This document shows positions 10,455 to 18,358 of a DNA stretch of 64,000 nucleotides, in pieces. The notes beneath the pieces are model-generated. The model was not told the origin of the DNA. It did no database searches and saw nothing but the letters and a program-made list of their open reading frames with translations. The first letter of the stretch is position 1; each line of letters starts with the position of its first letter. The position numbers and the translations under genes are program-made. The stretch covers positions 107,969 through 171,968 of the forward strand of contig NZ_FWWU01000011.1 in the NCBI RefSeq assembly GCF_900176165.1, given 5' to 3'. The DNA is from Deinococcus hopiensis KR-140. GTDB taxonomy: Bacteria > Deinococcota > Deinococci > Deinococcales > Deinococcaceae.

Positions 10455-11503
10455 GGCTGAAGTTTAGGACGGAAGGTAGCTGTGGAGGAGGCGAGCAGGG
10501 AGTCGGACATACCGGACGCGCGCCCATCCAACCTTGAGGCGCGCCTTCAATTCCTTCAGTGTCCGTGCACAGAAGTTCCCCAGGACGTTGCGCTTGACAT
10601 AGGCCCACACCAGTTCAATGGGATTGAGTTCCGGAGCGTACGGCGGGAGATATTGCAGAGACAGCCGTGCTTCACCTGTTGCGAAGGCCGTGACGGCCTT
10701 CGATTTGTGGATGCCGGCGTTGTCGAGGACGACCACGACCTCTCCTGGAACGTGCGTCAACACGTGCTGCAGGAAGCGAATCACGTCCGGACTCTTGAAC
10801 GCGCCGTGTTGCGTGTGTTGCAGGAACTGGCCGGCAGTGGTGAGTGCACCGATAGTCGACACCTTGTCCCAGCTGGCTTTGCCATACACCACGGGCGTGT
10901 GGCCGCGCAGCGCCCAGGTGTGCTTCACCGTGCCTTTCAGGCTGAACCCCACCTCATCCAGGAAGACCAGGGTCGCTCCCGCCGTTACTTTTTTTTGATC
11001 TCGGGCAGGACGGTCTGAATCCAGGTGGCCACCGCTTCGGGATTCTGTTCCAGCGCGCGTTGATCGGGCTTCTGGCGGGAGAAGCCCAACTGGTGCAGGA
11101 TTCTCCGAACGTGGTCGCGATGATGCCAGATGTCGAAGTGACGACCGATGACCTCCCGGACGCGCGGGGTCGTCCAGCTCGCGTCGGGGAAGCCATGCAC
11201 CTGTGCGCCTTCGTTGAGCAGTCGCTTCAGGGTCTCTCGCTGCTCTCCGGAGAGTGCTGGCACTCTCCCCGTGGTGATGGTGGCCTGCAGTGCACCTGGA
11301 CCCTGGTGCCGCAGGAGGTGCCTCCAGGTGCGCAGAGTACTCATGGAGACACCCAGAAGCTCCGCGAGTTCCTTGCTGCTGTGTTGGCCAGTTTCGAGCA
11401 GCTTGAGGAAGTGCAGTCGACGTTCTTCAAGTTGAGCTCGCGTCAGGCGCGAGGGCAGCCAACGGTCCGTCATCCACCCATTCTAACGTCCGCAACTTCA
11501 GCC
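10455..11503 (-). mobile_element. IS630-family element nested in the older IS630
   Basis: Terminal inverted repeats GGCTGAAGTTTAGGACG (10455) and, inverted, GGCTGAAGTTGCGGACG (ending 11503) match at 15 of 17 positions. The length of 1049 bp is typical. The flanks read CTTATTGAT on the left and ATCAATAAG on the right, so the insertion point sat in or created a near-palindrome. A TA target duplication is not clear. Confidence 0.8.
10464..11473 (-). CDS. IS630-family transposase, made by -1 frameshift
   Basis: The first frame (11473 to 10985) encodes a helix-turn-helix region (S-S-K-E-L-A-E-L-L-G-V-S-M-S-T-L-R-T-W). It ends in a run of eight A on the coding strand (plus-strand T-run 10989-10996). 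A -1 slip there enters the second frame, which gives V-F-L-D-E-V-G-F-S, V-V-V-L-D-N-A-G-I-H and P-P-Y-A-P-E-L-N-P-I-E, the three DDE motifs, and stops at 10464 inside the terminal repeat. IS630 relatives often use this recoding. All catalytic motifs are present, so the enzyme may be active. Confidence 0.8.
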
Positions 11504-11998
11504 GGTATCAATAAGCCGCTGTTGAAGCGCCTCTGGGCGCTTCGGGGTAAGCGGCCTGTGGTTGCTCAACGCCGGCGTTATCAATGGCTCTATACCTACA
11601 TTTTCGTCGAACCTCAGACGGGCCAAAGTGAATTCCTGATCTTTCCCACGGGCAACATCCCATGAATGTAGACCACTCTGAGAGAGTTCAGTCGGGCTGT
11701 CGACCCTCAGGGTCGACAGCTTATTGTGCTTCTGTTCGACCAAGCGGGGGGCACATGAGTAAGAAATTCAGCGTTCCTACCAACATCTTTCCACTCCCGT
11801 TTCCAGCCTATACACCTGAGCTCTCGCCGATAGAACCTACGGCCAAGAAATTGAAAGTGCCATTGGTAAATAAATCAATTCGAGACATTTAAGAAATCGA
11901 AGATCTAATCGTAGCAGAATGTAAAGGACTTAGAAGTTGCCCTCGAGAAGTAGAGTCGTTGACCCTCTTTCCCTAGTTTGAATACGTCTTAGACTTAT

Positions 11999-12120
11999 TT
12001 AAGTCTGCATGATTCCTCTTGGTTTCAGGGCGAAGTGACTGCCCGGCGCGAAGCGGCCCCGGGCCGAACAGTCACTTTGACGCTTCAATTCCGTTGAATG
12101 AAGGTTCTCCAAGATGAAAG
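11999..12120. other. Intergenic stretch with a hairpin
   Basis: Between the nested IS630s and the 12278-12823 gene I see no convincing gene. A GC-rich stem is formed by gtgactg near 12036 and cagtcac near 12075. A similar gtgactg/cagtcac hairpin occurs near 58530. Confidence 0.35.
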
Positions 12121-12277
12121 CCGCTGCCAGGGCTGGTGGGTGGCCCATCCTCGGTAAACCCCCGTCGCCATATGGGCGGCTCTGCGGACAGTTACACCTC
12201 AAGGGAGCGCAGTCTGGTTTCGACTTGGCCATCCTGGCCTCTTTATAACAAATGTTCCAGTCTTTGCTGGAATGGGG

Positions 12278-12823
12278 TTAGATGCGGGTTGAGGGCTGCG
12301 ACTTCTGCACTGGCTTGAATACCCAGCCGTGCGCCGTTTTCTGAGGCGTGAATTCCACCATCCCCATTTCTGGTACGCCAAACCTGTTCTCGGAATCGAA
12401 TCTTATGGACCGCATCTCATAGAGTCCATAGCTGTTCTTACATATGCTGCTGAGTACGTAAATCCATCTCGTGATGTTTTTTGGTTTCTGCAGTTCGCGC
12501 AGGTAAGCGCTGTATCTGTCGTTTGGCCTTGGACGCATCACCACTGTTTTTGTAAGCCTCAACAGCGCTCTTTTTTGAAAGGCGATAGTGTACGTGTTGC
12601 ATTGAACGCGAATATCGCTTTGTCTGAGACTGAGAACGTGCAATGTGGTGAAGATTTGCTTCCCGTCTCGTACTGCTGTGGGATGAGACATGACCGCCCA
12701 GCCCCAGGGCGCATTCCCCACAACTGCGTAGTGTGTGGGCCCGCCAAGACCAATGAAATAATTCACGAGGGCACCACTCCTGCCTAGTAAACCCAGCAGA
12801 ACAGTAGCAAGAATGATCTTCAT
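12278..12823 (-). CDS. Secreted hypothetical protein
   Basis: 181 residues with an N-terminal signal sequence (M-K-I-I-L-A-T-V-L-L-G-L-L-G). The rest is basic, with few cysteines and no motif I know. ATG 12823 is chosen because it gives the signal peptide; the ribosome site (aagaatg) is weak. A TAATAT-like box lies just upstream. The DNA is near 48 percent GC, well below the rest of the window, and IS remnants lie next to it, so recent acquisition is likely. Confidence 0.5.
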   Translation of the reverse strand: MKIILATVLLGLLGRSGALVNYFIGLGGPTHYAVVGNAPWGWAVMSHPTAVRDGKQIFTTLHVLSLRQSDIRVQCNTYTIAFQKRALLRLTKTVVMRPRPNDRYSAYLRELQKPKNITRWIYVLSSICKNSYGLYEMRSIRFDSENRFGVPEMGMVEFTPQKTAHGWVFKPVQKSQPSTRI

Positions 12824-13306
12824 TCTTCATATTAATCTTTGTGGTTTCAATTGCCATAGTAGCCCACCAAAACGAAAAGGAAACTCCAAGAGTCGACTTA
12901 TGTTGCTGGAATCGGTCCCCGAAAAGCAGTGATTGACACCAGGGTGCGTTTGAGACGCGGCATCAAGGAGGGTGTTCCGCGGGGGTGAGGTTCCGTGAGA
13001 GAAGGAGCGTGCTCGGCGTCCCGAACCTGGGCTGTTCTCAATAAAGTACCTGCTGGGCGCAGTCGGGGCACAATTGAAACGGAAGGGAACAGCCGCACGC
13101 GCCACGTACCGTGAAGGCCGCCGTTCCGCTCGAGGGGGCCCAGGGAAAAGAAGGCGGAAGCCTGGGTTCAGCCTCCGAAGGGTCGAGGTGCTCCGGTAGA
13201 CGTTTCAGAAAAAGTGGCGCGCGCCTTCTCGGAAGAAGGTGTGCCTTTTCTGGAACTGCCAGCGTCAGGGAACACCGGTGCAGCCCTGCGCCGCACCGGA
13301 CCTGAA
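12824..13306. other. No gene recognised
   Basis: Both strands hold only short frames with no family-like features. The downstream limit is the end of the decayed ThuA-like gene. Confidence 0.4.
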
Positions 13307-14626
13307 CTACAGTTCGAACACGAGGTACTGGAGGAATGCGCTCCTGCGGCGAGACGCCGCCGCTCTCCCCGGGTTCGGTATGGTACGGGGTGTACAGGAC
13401 CCGGCCCGCGCCGTGATCGAGGGTCACCTTCGGCGGCCGGACGCCCTCCCCTGCATTCCAGGAGACTGGGCCGGAGACCCAGGTCTTCAGGGCACTGGCC
13501 TGACCGGTGTGGACACCGTTCATGACGGCCCAACTGCTGAGGAAGCCCCCGATATGAACGGTTCCGTTCGCATTCACGCATCCCCCCTCGCAAGTGACTG
13601 ACTTCAGCCAGGCCCCGAGTTCAGGCGTGACGTCCGCGTCTGTGGTGCGCTCAGCGCTCCCGCTCTGCAGCTTCATCGGGCTGCTCGGGCGCAATTTCGG
13701 GGGTGCCGTCTGAGCCGTAGAAGTCGACGTACTCGGGAAACGCCTGCTCGACGTAGTCGTACGACTGATCGCTCACGTGGATTTTGTCACCCGCCTGAAT
13801 GTACGCGCGGAGCATTTTGGCGTGCGCGCCGTCAATCAATTCGTTTTCAACTGTGGTGAAAACGACGACCTGGTACTTGAAGATGTCGGCTTTGCCGTCC
13901 TTATCACTGTTCAGAAACAGCGCACCGACGTCCTTGTAGTTGCCGCCAAGCTGGTCGGCGCCGTCAAACAGGTTAAGTACACCGTAGTTGATCTTTAGAT
14001 CAGCCGAGCGGAGTGAGAAGCGGAAAACGTGCAGCCCACCGGGAGTGGAGACTTTTCGGTGCCCTTCTGAAAAGTCGCAACGTGAGGTGCGGTGTACTTA
14101 AATGTCTCGGTACCCAGTTTCAGGACGCCGCTTTCCACGGTGCCAAATCTGAGTTTCGCCAGGACGCTTTCAATGGATTCGTAATCCCCGGCAACGACGG
14201 CGATTCGCGCTCCACCCTGGGTGGGGTCGGTGCTGACCTTGACGTTGCCCGCGTTCACCTGACCGGCCGATGTGACGTTCAGGCAGACGCGGGTGGTGAA
14301 ACTCCCCTCTTTGAGGACAGCCTTCAGGCTGGTTCCCGACACTTTCGCGTTCAGGGCCAACGACCCGTCCGGTCCCGTGCAAGTCAAGTCGCGGCCAAAC
14401 CCGCATCGGGTGGCGTGCCGCGCGGGAGGGTGGCTTGAAAGGTGACGTTGGTAGCGCTGTCCCCGATATCGGCGAGGGCGTTGGTCAGAGGCGTCTGACC
14501 ATCCGGAACGACGAAGTTGCCGGTGACCTTTACGCCGTTTCCGCTGGGGAGGGGTTGGGGTCCGGCGGTATAGGCCACCGTCAGGACGCTGGTGAGGAAC
14601 AACAGGTCAAAGGTGCGCGACGTCAT
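13307..14626 (-). pseudogene. Decayed secreted protein with ThuA/GATase-like domain
   Basis: Coding sense runs from ATG 14626 (T-S-R-T-F-D-L-L-F-L-T-S-V-L, a signal peptide) through at least four frames. Pieces in order: an Ig-like N-terminal region; R-I-A-V-V-A-G-D-Y-E-S-I-E near 14190; L-F-D-G-A-D-Q-L-G-G-N-Y near 13940; M-L-R-A-Y-I-Q-A-G-D-K-I-H-V-S-D near 13800; V-E-Q-A-F-P-E-Y-V-D-F; and finally G-R-V-L-Y-T-P-Y-H-T near 13400 with a tail L-Q-Y-L-V-F-E-L ending at 13307. This order matches the ThuA/glutamine-amidotransferase-like domain found in exported, often vWA-linked, bacterial proteins. Frameshifts near 14390, 14000, 13690 and 13340 make it a pseudogene unless they are sequencing errors. 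Confidence 0.6.
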
Positions 14627-14886
14627 GTTTCCACCCTGATTGAAAGCCCAGCGCCCGGTGGCGAAAGTCGGCGCGCCGCTTTCAGGCGGTGGTGGGTGCG
14701 CCCCACCTTGATCTGGCCATGGGCCAAACCGCGCGCGCGCGCGTCCAGCAAGCGGCGTTCCTCCACGCGTCTGCCCCATTCAGGGCCACCACTCGGGTCG
14801 ACTGCTCGGTTTTCCAGACCTCGAGTGACACCTTCAACGCGTTCGCCGGACGCTGGCCCTGAGCGCTGCCGGTCCACGGGGTCCAT
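14623..14886 (-). CDS. Doubtful small open frame
   Basis: 87 residues, basic, ending L-D-A-R-A-R-G-L-A-H-G-Q-I-K-V-G-R-T-H-H-R-L-K. An overlapping frame (14682-14903) has a plausible N-terminal half (V-S-L-E-V-W-K-T-E-Q-S-T-R-V-V-A-L-N-G), so this may be a frameshifted small gene. No family is recognised. It abuts the start of the ThuA-like pseudogene. Confidence 0.2.
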   Translation of the reverse strand: MDPVDRQRSGPASGERVEGVTRGLENRAVDPSGGPEWGRRVEERRLLDARARGLAHGQIKVGRTHHRLKAARRLSPPGAGLSIRVET

Positions 14887-15145
14887 CCCTCAAATTGGAC
14901 CAACCGGATAAAGACGGCGGGCAGTCCTCAAAAAGGGCTTTTTGCTGGCACGGGCCTCTGCCCCCTTGATGCGGGCGCCCACCTCCACGGTCCCCAACGG
15001 GGGCATCCCCCTGCCAGAGGACTGTCAGACCCGAGGTGGTATACCTGGGATGTGGCCCCAGGGAGCGTTGTTCCCACGTTCCCTGGCGTGCTGCGCGAAC
15101 GCCAACCCACCCCATCCCGGCGGCCGTCCAGCCTTTCTTTCATGC

Positions 15146-15178
15146 CGGCACCTCGCTGGAACACCGGTGCATTACCCT
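15146..15178 (+). promoter_or_regulatory. Promoter with 11-bp direct repeat
   Basis: Heptamers CGGCACC (15146) and TGGAACA (15157), an 11-bp period, then 9 nt, then TACCCT at 15173-15178. The start codon GTG 15185 follows after 6 nt, so the mRNA would be leaderless. The geometry matches the other promoters of this window but the heptamers match each other only at four positions. Confidence 0.4.
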
Positions 15179-15184
15179 GAGTCC

Positions 15185-15421
15185 GTGCTCAAAGACGATA
15201 TGGCCATTCACGCCGGCATCCCTGAGAAAGCCGTCAAAGCTGCCCTCCAGAAACTCCAGGAAGACCAGGCGTACGGGGGCACCACCTGGGATCTCGGCAA
15301 AACCCGAGCGGGCCGCCCAATCAAGGTCTACTTCGAGGCGGACACCATGCCTCAGATCCACGCTGCCAAGAAGCGCCTGGAGCAACTCCTTGACGAAGCG
15401 GGCTTTGACCTCTACCCCTGA
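15185..15421 (+). CDS. Small hypothetical protein, leaderless
   Basis: 78 residues, starting V-L-K-D-D-M-A-I-H-A-G-I-P-E-K-A-V-K-A-A-L and ending D-E-A-G-F-D-L-Y-P. It looks like a small winged-helix or alpha/beta protein: the first 30 residues resemble a helix pair, followed by R-A-G-R-P-I-K-V-Y-F-E. GTG 15185 is chosen because TACCCT lies exactly 6 nt upstream; the longer frame from 14942 has no better signal and poor codon use. No clear family. It stands alone, with remnants on both sides. Confidence 0.55.
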   Translation: MLKDDMAIHAGIPEKAVKAALQKLQEDQAYGGTTWDLGKTRAGRPIKVYFEADTMPQIHAAKKRLEQLLDEAGFDLYP

Positions 15422-15519
15422 GCCGAACCGAGACGAGCTTCCTGCGCCCTCAACGGGCGCTTTGCCGTCTGGGGCCTGGAGGGGGGGGCGATCCTGACCT
15501 CACAGCGGAGCCGTGTACG

Positions 15520-15901
15520 GCCTCTATGACGCTTCGACCTGGCCCTGCAGGACCTCGGCGCGGCGCTGGCGCTGATTTGCAGCGGTGGCTCCCGCCATCT
15601 GGAGGGCTTTGTCCTCGGTCCCCACGTCTGGGTGACGCGCGGGTTGGGGCAGCCGGAGGAGGCCCGCGTAGACCTGGAGGCCGCCCTGACCACCGGCTGC
15701 GAGACCGGCGACCACCGCCTCGTGGACCACTGCCTGCACCACCGCGTCGGTGACCAACCGGGTGCCTACGGTCAGGCGCACCTGGCCCTGCGTGACCCGG
15801 CGGCCACCGGGCTGTTTGGCGAAGCCGGGGCTGTGCGGGAGGAACGGCCCTTTCCCATCTGGCTTGCCCGCATCTGCGCGCGCTGCGGGCCGGCGGCCTG
15901 A
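15520..15901 (+). pseudogene. TPR-like protein remnant
   Basis: A frame ending at 15901 contains G-L-G-Q-P-E-E-A-R-V-D-L-E-A-A-L and C-E-T-G-D-H-R-L-V, typical of the helical TPR tails of AfsR/BTAD-type regulators. There is no start and the sequence before 15540 is in another frame. It may be a C-terminal fragment of such a regulator. Low certainty. Confidence 0.3.
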
Positions 15902-16068
15902 AGGCGGAGGCGGCGCCGCCGCTGGAACGGACACTGGCTGAAATGCACGCCGAGCCCCTCCCTTCTGGTCTGCGTGGGCACCACACCTGCAGGGCGCCGG
16001 CGGTGCAACACGGGGTGTGGATTGGGCGCAGGACCGGCAAAATCTGAAGAGACGTCTCCTGATCCACA

Positions 16069-16106
16069 AGGAGGCGGGGCCCGTTCGCGAACGGGCCCCG
16101 CCTCCT
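16069..16106 (-). terminator. Perfect 19-bp inverted repeat
   Basis: The arms 16069-16087 and 16088-16106 are perfectly complementary, giving a very stable GC-rich hairpin 12 nt past the stop codon of the beta-helix lipoprotein gene. The T-run is minimal. Confidence 0.75.
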
Positions 16107-16117
16107 GCTGCGGCGCT

Positions 16118-17446
16118 TCAGCGCGCGCTGGCGAGAACGACTGGGGCAAGCTGGCTGGTGAAGTTGAGCGCAGACGCGTTGACGAACAGGGGGTCTGCGA
16201 CGCGGTCGCTGGGGTGCAGGCTGCCGTTGTCAATGCTGACGTAGGGGCGGCCGGTGGTCTTCCAGAAGACGTTGTTGTACTCCGTGAAGGGCGCGTCGGC
16301 CCACATGGGGGTCATGTTCGCCGCGGGAACGATGCCGCCCGCCACGTCGCGCTGCCACAGGATGTTGTCGTAGGCCTTCAGGATGCTGGGCGCGCAGCCG
16401 TCCGAGCAGATGATGCCCGTGTCCACCATGTACCCCACATTGTGGTGGAACACCGTGCCGGGGTTGCCGCCCCAGTGGCTCTTCGTGCCGCGCAACACGA
16501 TCATCGAGCCGCCCACTTTCACAGGGGCGTACTGGTTGTACGCAAAGGTGTTGTTCTCGCTCTGCGTTGTGGGCGTGCCGCCCAGCTCCGTAAAGGCAAT
16601 GTCTTCAGTGCTGACGTTGTGGTGGACGTTGTTGTTGCTCGCCTCATACAGTTCGACGCTCGCGCCGTCTACGCCGTAGTCCTCGCTGCAGGCCCAGTTG
16701 CCGCTGAAGGTGTTGTTCGCGACCTCGTTGCCGTTGGAGTTGACGAGCACGCCCCAGGCGCCAGAGTCGTCGTCGTACACGCCGGCCGTATTCTTCTTCA
16801 TGACGTTGTTGTTGGTCAGGGTATTGCCCAGCACGCGGTTGTTGTTCGCGCCAGTCATGAGGTGCACGCCCGCCATGAAGCCGCTCGCAGAGGAATTCTG
16901 CACGGTGTTGTACTGCCCGGTCACGGCGAAGCCGACTCGCCAGGCAACCGGGGTGTTGGCGCACTTGCCGGTGCCGGCGGGCGCGGGGCGGGTGGAGGTG
17001 ACGTTCAGTCCGTCGAACACCAGGTAGTTGCCACCAACGAGGACTGCTTCGCTGTCGATGTTCAACACAATGGTGGGGGCGGCACCGGTACCGTAGGCCG
17101 TGTACACGATGGGCGATGTGGCGGTACCGCTCGACTTCGCGACGAGCGAGCCCGTAAAGGTGCAGCCGCGTTTCAGCAGGACTTTGTCGCCGGCAAGGAG
17201 GCTGAGTCCGCTGACCTTGTTCAGGGTCCGGAAGGCGGTGCTGGCGGTGGTGCCGTTGGCGCGGTCGTTGCCATTGCAGTCGAGGTAAAAGGAGCGCCCG
17301 GCCGTAGTGGGGAGGGGGGTGGGGCTGGTTTTCACACCCTGAGCCTGCACGTTGGTATCGCTGACGGCGGCTTCGCTTTGGGGAAGGGTGGTGTTCGAGC
17401 ATCCAACGATAAACACGGCAGGCAGCAGCCAGAGTAATTTTTGCAC
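16118..17446 (-). CDS. Beta-helix lipoprotein (pectate-lyase-like fold)
   Basis: 442 residues. A lipoprotein signal (L-L-P-A-V-F-I-V-G-C, lipobox cysteine at residue 16) is followed by a disordered S/T/P linker to about 50. Then F-Y-L-D-C-N-G-N-D and a run of N-rich turns (Y-N-T-V-Q-N, N-N-R-V-L-G-N, N-G-N-E-V-A-N-N-T-F, N-N-N-V-H-H-N) typical of right-handed parallel beta-helix (PbH1) proteins such as polysaccharide lyases or epimerases. The catalytic residues cannot be assigned from sequence alone. The start is GTG 17446, a few bases after a gaggga ribosome site that directly follows a c-di-GMP-I riboswitch, so expression should respond to c-di-GMP. It would be tethered to the envelope and act on, or bind, an extracellular polysaccharide (inference). 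A strong hairpin ends the transcript. Confidence 0.8.
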   Translation of the reverse strand: MQKLLWLLPAVFIVGCSNTTLPQSEAAVSDTNVQAQGVKTSPTPLPTTAGRSFYLDCNGNDRANGTTASTAFRTLNKVSGLSLLAGDKVLLKRGCTFTGSLVAKSSGTATSPIVYTAYGTGAAPTIVLNIDSEAVLVGGNYLVFDGLNVTSTRPAPAGTGKCANTPVAWRVGFAVTGQYNTVQNSSASGFMAGVHLMTGANNNRVLGNTLTNNNVMKKNTAGVYDDDSGAWGVLVNSNGNEVANNTFSGNWACSEDYGVDGASVELYEASNNNVHHNVSTEDIAFTELGGTPTTQSENNTFAYNQYAPVKVGGSMIVLRGTKSHWGGNPGTVFHHNVGYMVDTGIICSDGCAPSILKAYDNILWQRDVAGGIVPAANMTPMWADAPFTEYNNVFWKTTGRPYVSIDNGSLHPSDRVADPLFVNASALNFTSQLAPVVLASAR

Positions 17447-17454
17447 AGGATCCC

Positions 17455-17540
17455 TCGTTTCGGTGGCCCGGCTGACTGCGTGAGTCCCGTGGCTTTGCGC
17501 CCCCTGCTCGCGCAGGGTTTGCCTTTTCGTCGAGCTGCGC
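17455..17540 (-). promoter_or_regulatory. c-di-GMP-I (GEMM) riboswitch
   Basis: On the minus strand the order of GEMM elements is complete: AAAAGGCAAACC; a P2 hairpin CCCTGC-GCGA-GCAGGG with a GNRA tetraloop; GGCGCAAAGCC; then a P3 stem starting ACGGGACT and returning through AGTCAGCCGGGCCACCG. GGCAAACC and CGCAAAGCC are the family's most conserved segments. The 3' end lies about 10 nt before the ribosome site and GTG start of the beta-helix lipoprotein, so control of translation initiation is likely. Confidence 0.9.
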
Positions 17541-17569
17541 AGAGTGTCTCTCTGCCGCCGAACAACTGA

Positions 17570-17602
17570 ATATTAGGAGGATGGATATGACATAAAACTT
17601 AC
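17570..17602 (-). promoter_or_regulatory. Promoter with 11-bp direct repeat, upstream of riboswitch
   Basis: Minus strand: GTAAGTT, 4 nt, GTCATAT, 9 nt, TAATAT (17570-17575). Transcription would begin near 17563, just before the riboswitch. The heptamers share only GTMA with each other and with the promoters at 39-49 kb, so membership in that group is tentative. Confidence 0.45.
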
Positions 17603-17613
17603 TTAATTGCCAT

Positions 17614-17654
17614 AAAAAAACGCGCCCCCATGACCTCCCCCTGTTGGGGGAGGT
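17614..17654 (-). terminator. Stem-loop followed by a T-run
   Basis: Arms acctccccc (17633-17641) and gggggaggt (17646-17654) form a 9-bp stem. On the minus strand a seven-T run follows after 12 nt. No clear gene lies upstream of it on that strand, so what it terminates is unknown. Confidence 0.4.
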
Positions 17655-17659
17655 GAGGG

Positions 17660-18171
17660 GCACCTGCGGCGTGGCCGCCAAAGGTTGCAACCTGAGGAAA
17701 GGAAAGGACGTTTCTGGGCTGTGGCGCGGAAGAAATTGCATGGATGCAGAGGAAACGTCCTAGGCCCCCTTACCCCCTCTTGTTGATCCGGGACATCCAT
17801 GGTCAGGGGCATCCTCAGGGTTCACAGGACGGCGCATTGGTGAGGCCCCCAGGCATTTTTGGCCCATACGGTGGACCCCTGTTCGGGGGACGTGGGGTGG
17901 CCGTAAATATCACGGTGCTGGTCGGAATCACGCCTACACAGTTCTCCGTCCCCACGGCTTGGGCCTCCTCGCGATATGCCGAAGGCCAAGACGCCTGCAG
18001 CTGCGCAAAAAGCCAGGATAAGAACCGCCTGTGCGGTTACAGAAAAAGTGGATTGGTGGGCCTACTTTTGGCACACCAGAGGGGGCAGCACGGCGTTGCT
18101 CCAGTTGCTGTGCATGGAAGACCGGCCCAGGTCCACAGCACTCGCACAGGGCGCGACGGACCTCGGTTCCT
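17660..18171. other. No gene recognised
   Basis: Several frames are open on both strands but none has a ribosome site with plausible codon use or a recognisable motif. The next 125 bases hold a dispersed repeat. Confidence 0.4.
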
Positions 18172-18297
18172 GGAGCATTTGTCCGAATGGTGGGGCGGGT
18201 GGAAGGGCACCCCTCACGGCGCCATTCTCCCCCATGCGCGTTCAGGTTCGCTCGCCGGGCCCGGTCAAGAAGAAGTCCGCACTTTGACACCTGCTCC
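18172..18297 (+). repeat. Dispersed repeat, copy 1
   Basis: Begins gcatttgtccgaatgg, continues through cctcacggcgcc and catgcgcgttcag to ttcgctcgccgggc and tcaagaagaagtccgcac, and ends at tttgacac. Related copies: 26434-26514 (inner part, plus), 45414-45466 (outer part, plus), 58802-58927 (minus) and 63967-64000 (minus, cut by the window end). Confidence 0.75.
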
Positions 18298-18335
18298 AGA
18301 GGCATTTGGCTCAAAAGCCAAACGGTGGTTTCGGC

Positions 18336-18351
18336 GTCCTGCGAACAGGAC
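18336..18351 (-). terminator. UUCG-tetraloop hairpin after phzF-like gene
   Basis: On the minus strand GTCCTG-TTCG-CAGGAC forms a 6-bp stem with an extra-stable UUCG loop, 8 nt past the stop codon at 18359. Confidence 0.5.
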
Positions 18352-18358
18352 CGGGTGA

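Larger units (their letters stand above)
9874..11990 (+). pseudogene. Disrupted IS630 transposase (outer element)
   Basis: The N-terminal helix-turn-helix part is intact from ATG 9874 (E-E-L-E-V-A-Y-R-Q-A, then G-F-S-R-T-T-I-S-T-L-I). The frame shifts near 10260 and continues to Q-D-E-G-R-F-G-L-I near 10450, which carries the first catalytic acidic region. Coding sense resumes after the inserted IS at 11510 (N-K-P-L-L-K-R-L-W-A-L-R-G-K-R-P) and continues to P-A-Y-T-P-E-L-S-P-I-E-P near 11800-11845, the third DDE glutamate region, with further shifts. It cannot make an active enzyme. Confidence 0.75.
9855..11997 (+). mobile_element. Older IS630-family element, interrupted
   Basis: A degenerate IS630-type element whose transposase halves lie at 9874-10460 and 11510-11990, split by a second IS630 element. 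The ends are approximate: TTAAGA near 9858 and its inverted counterpart TCTTAGA near 11988. Without the 1.05-kb insert it is about 1.1 kb, normal for the family. It is AT-richer than the surrounding DNA. Confidence 0.6.

Noticed and set aside
12036..12081. Hairpin as IS200/IS605 end
   Set aside because: No TnpA or TnpB remnant is near; similarity to the hairpin near 58530 is short.
15974..17437. Plus-strand frame opposite the beta-helix lipoprotein
   Set aside because: No ribosome site, composition dominated by V, A, G, H and R; the minus frame has a lipobox and beta-helix repeats and a riboswitch upstream.
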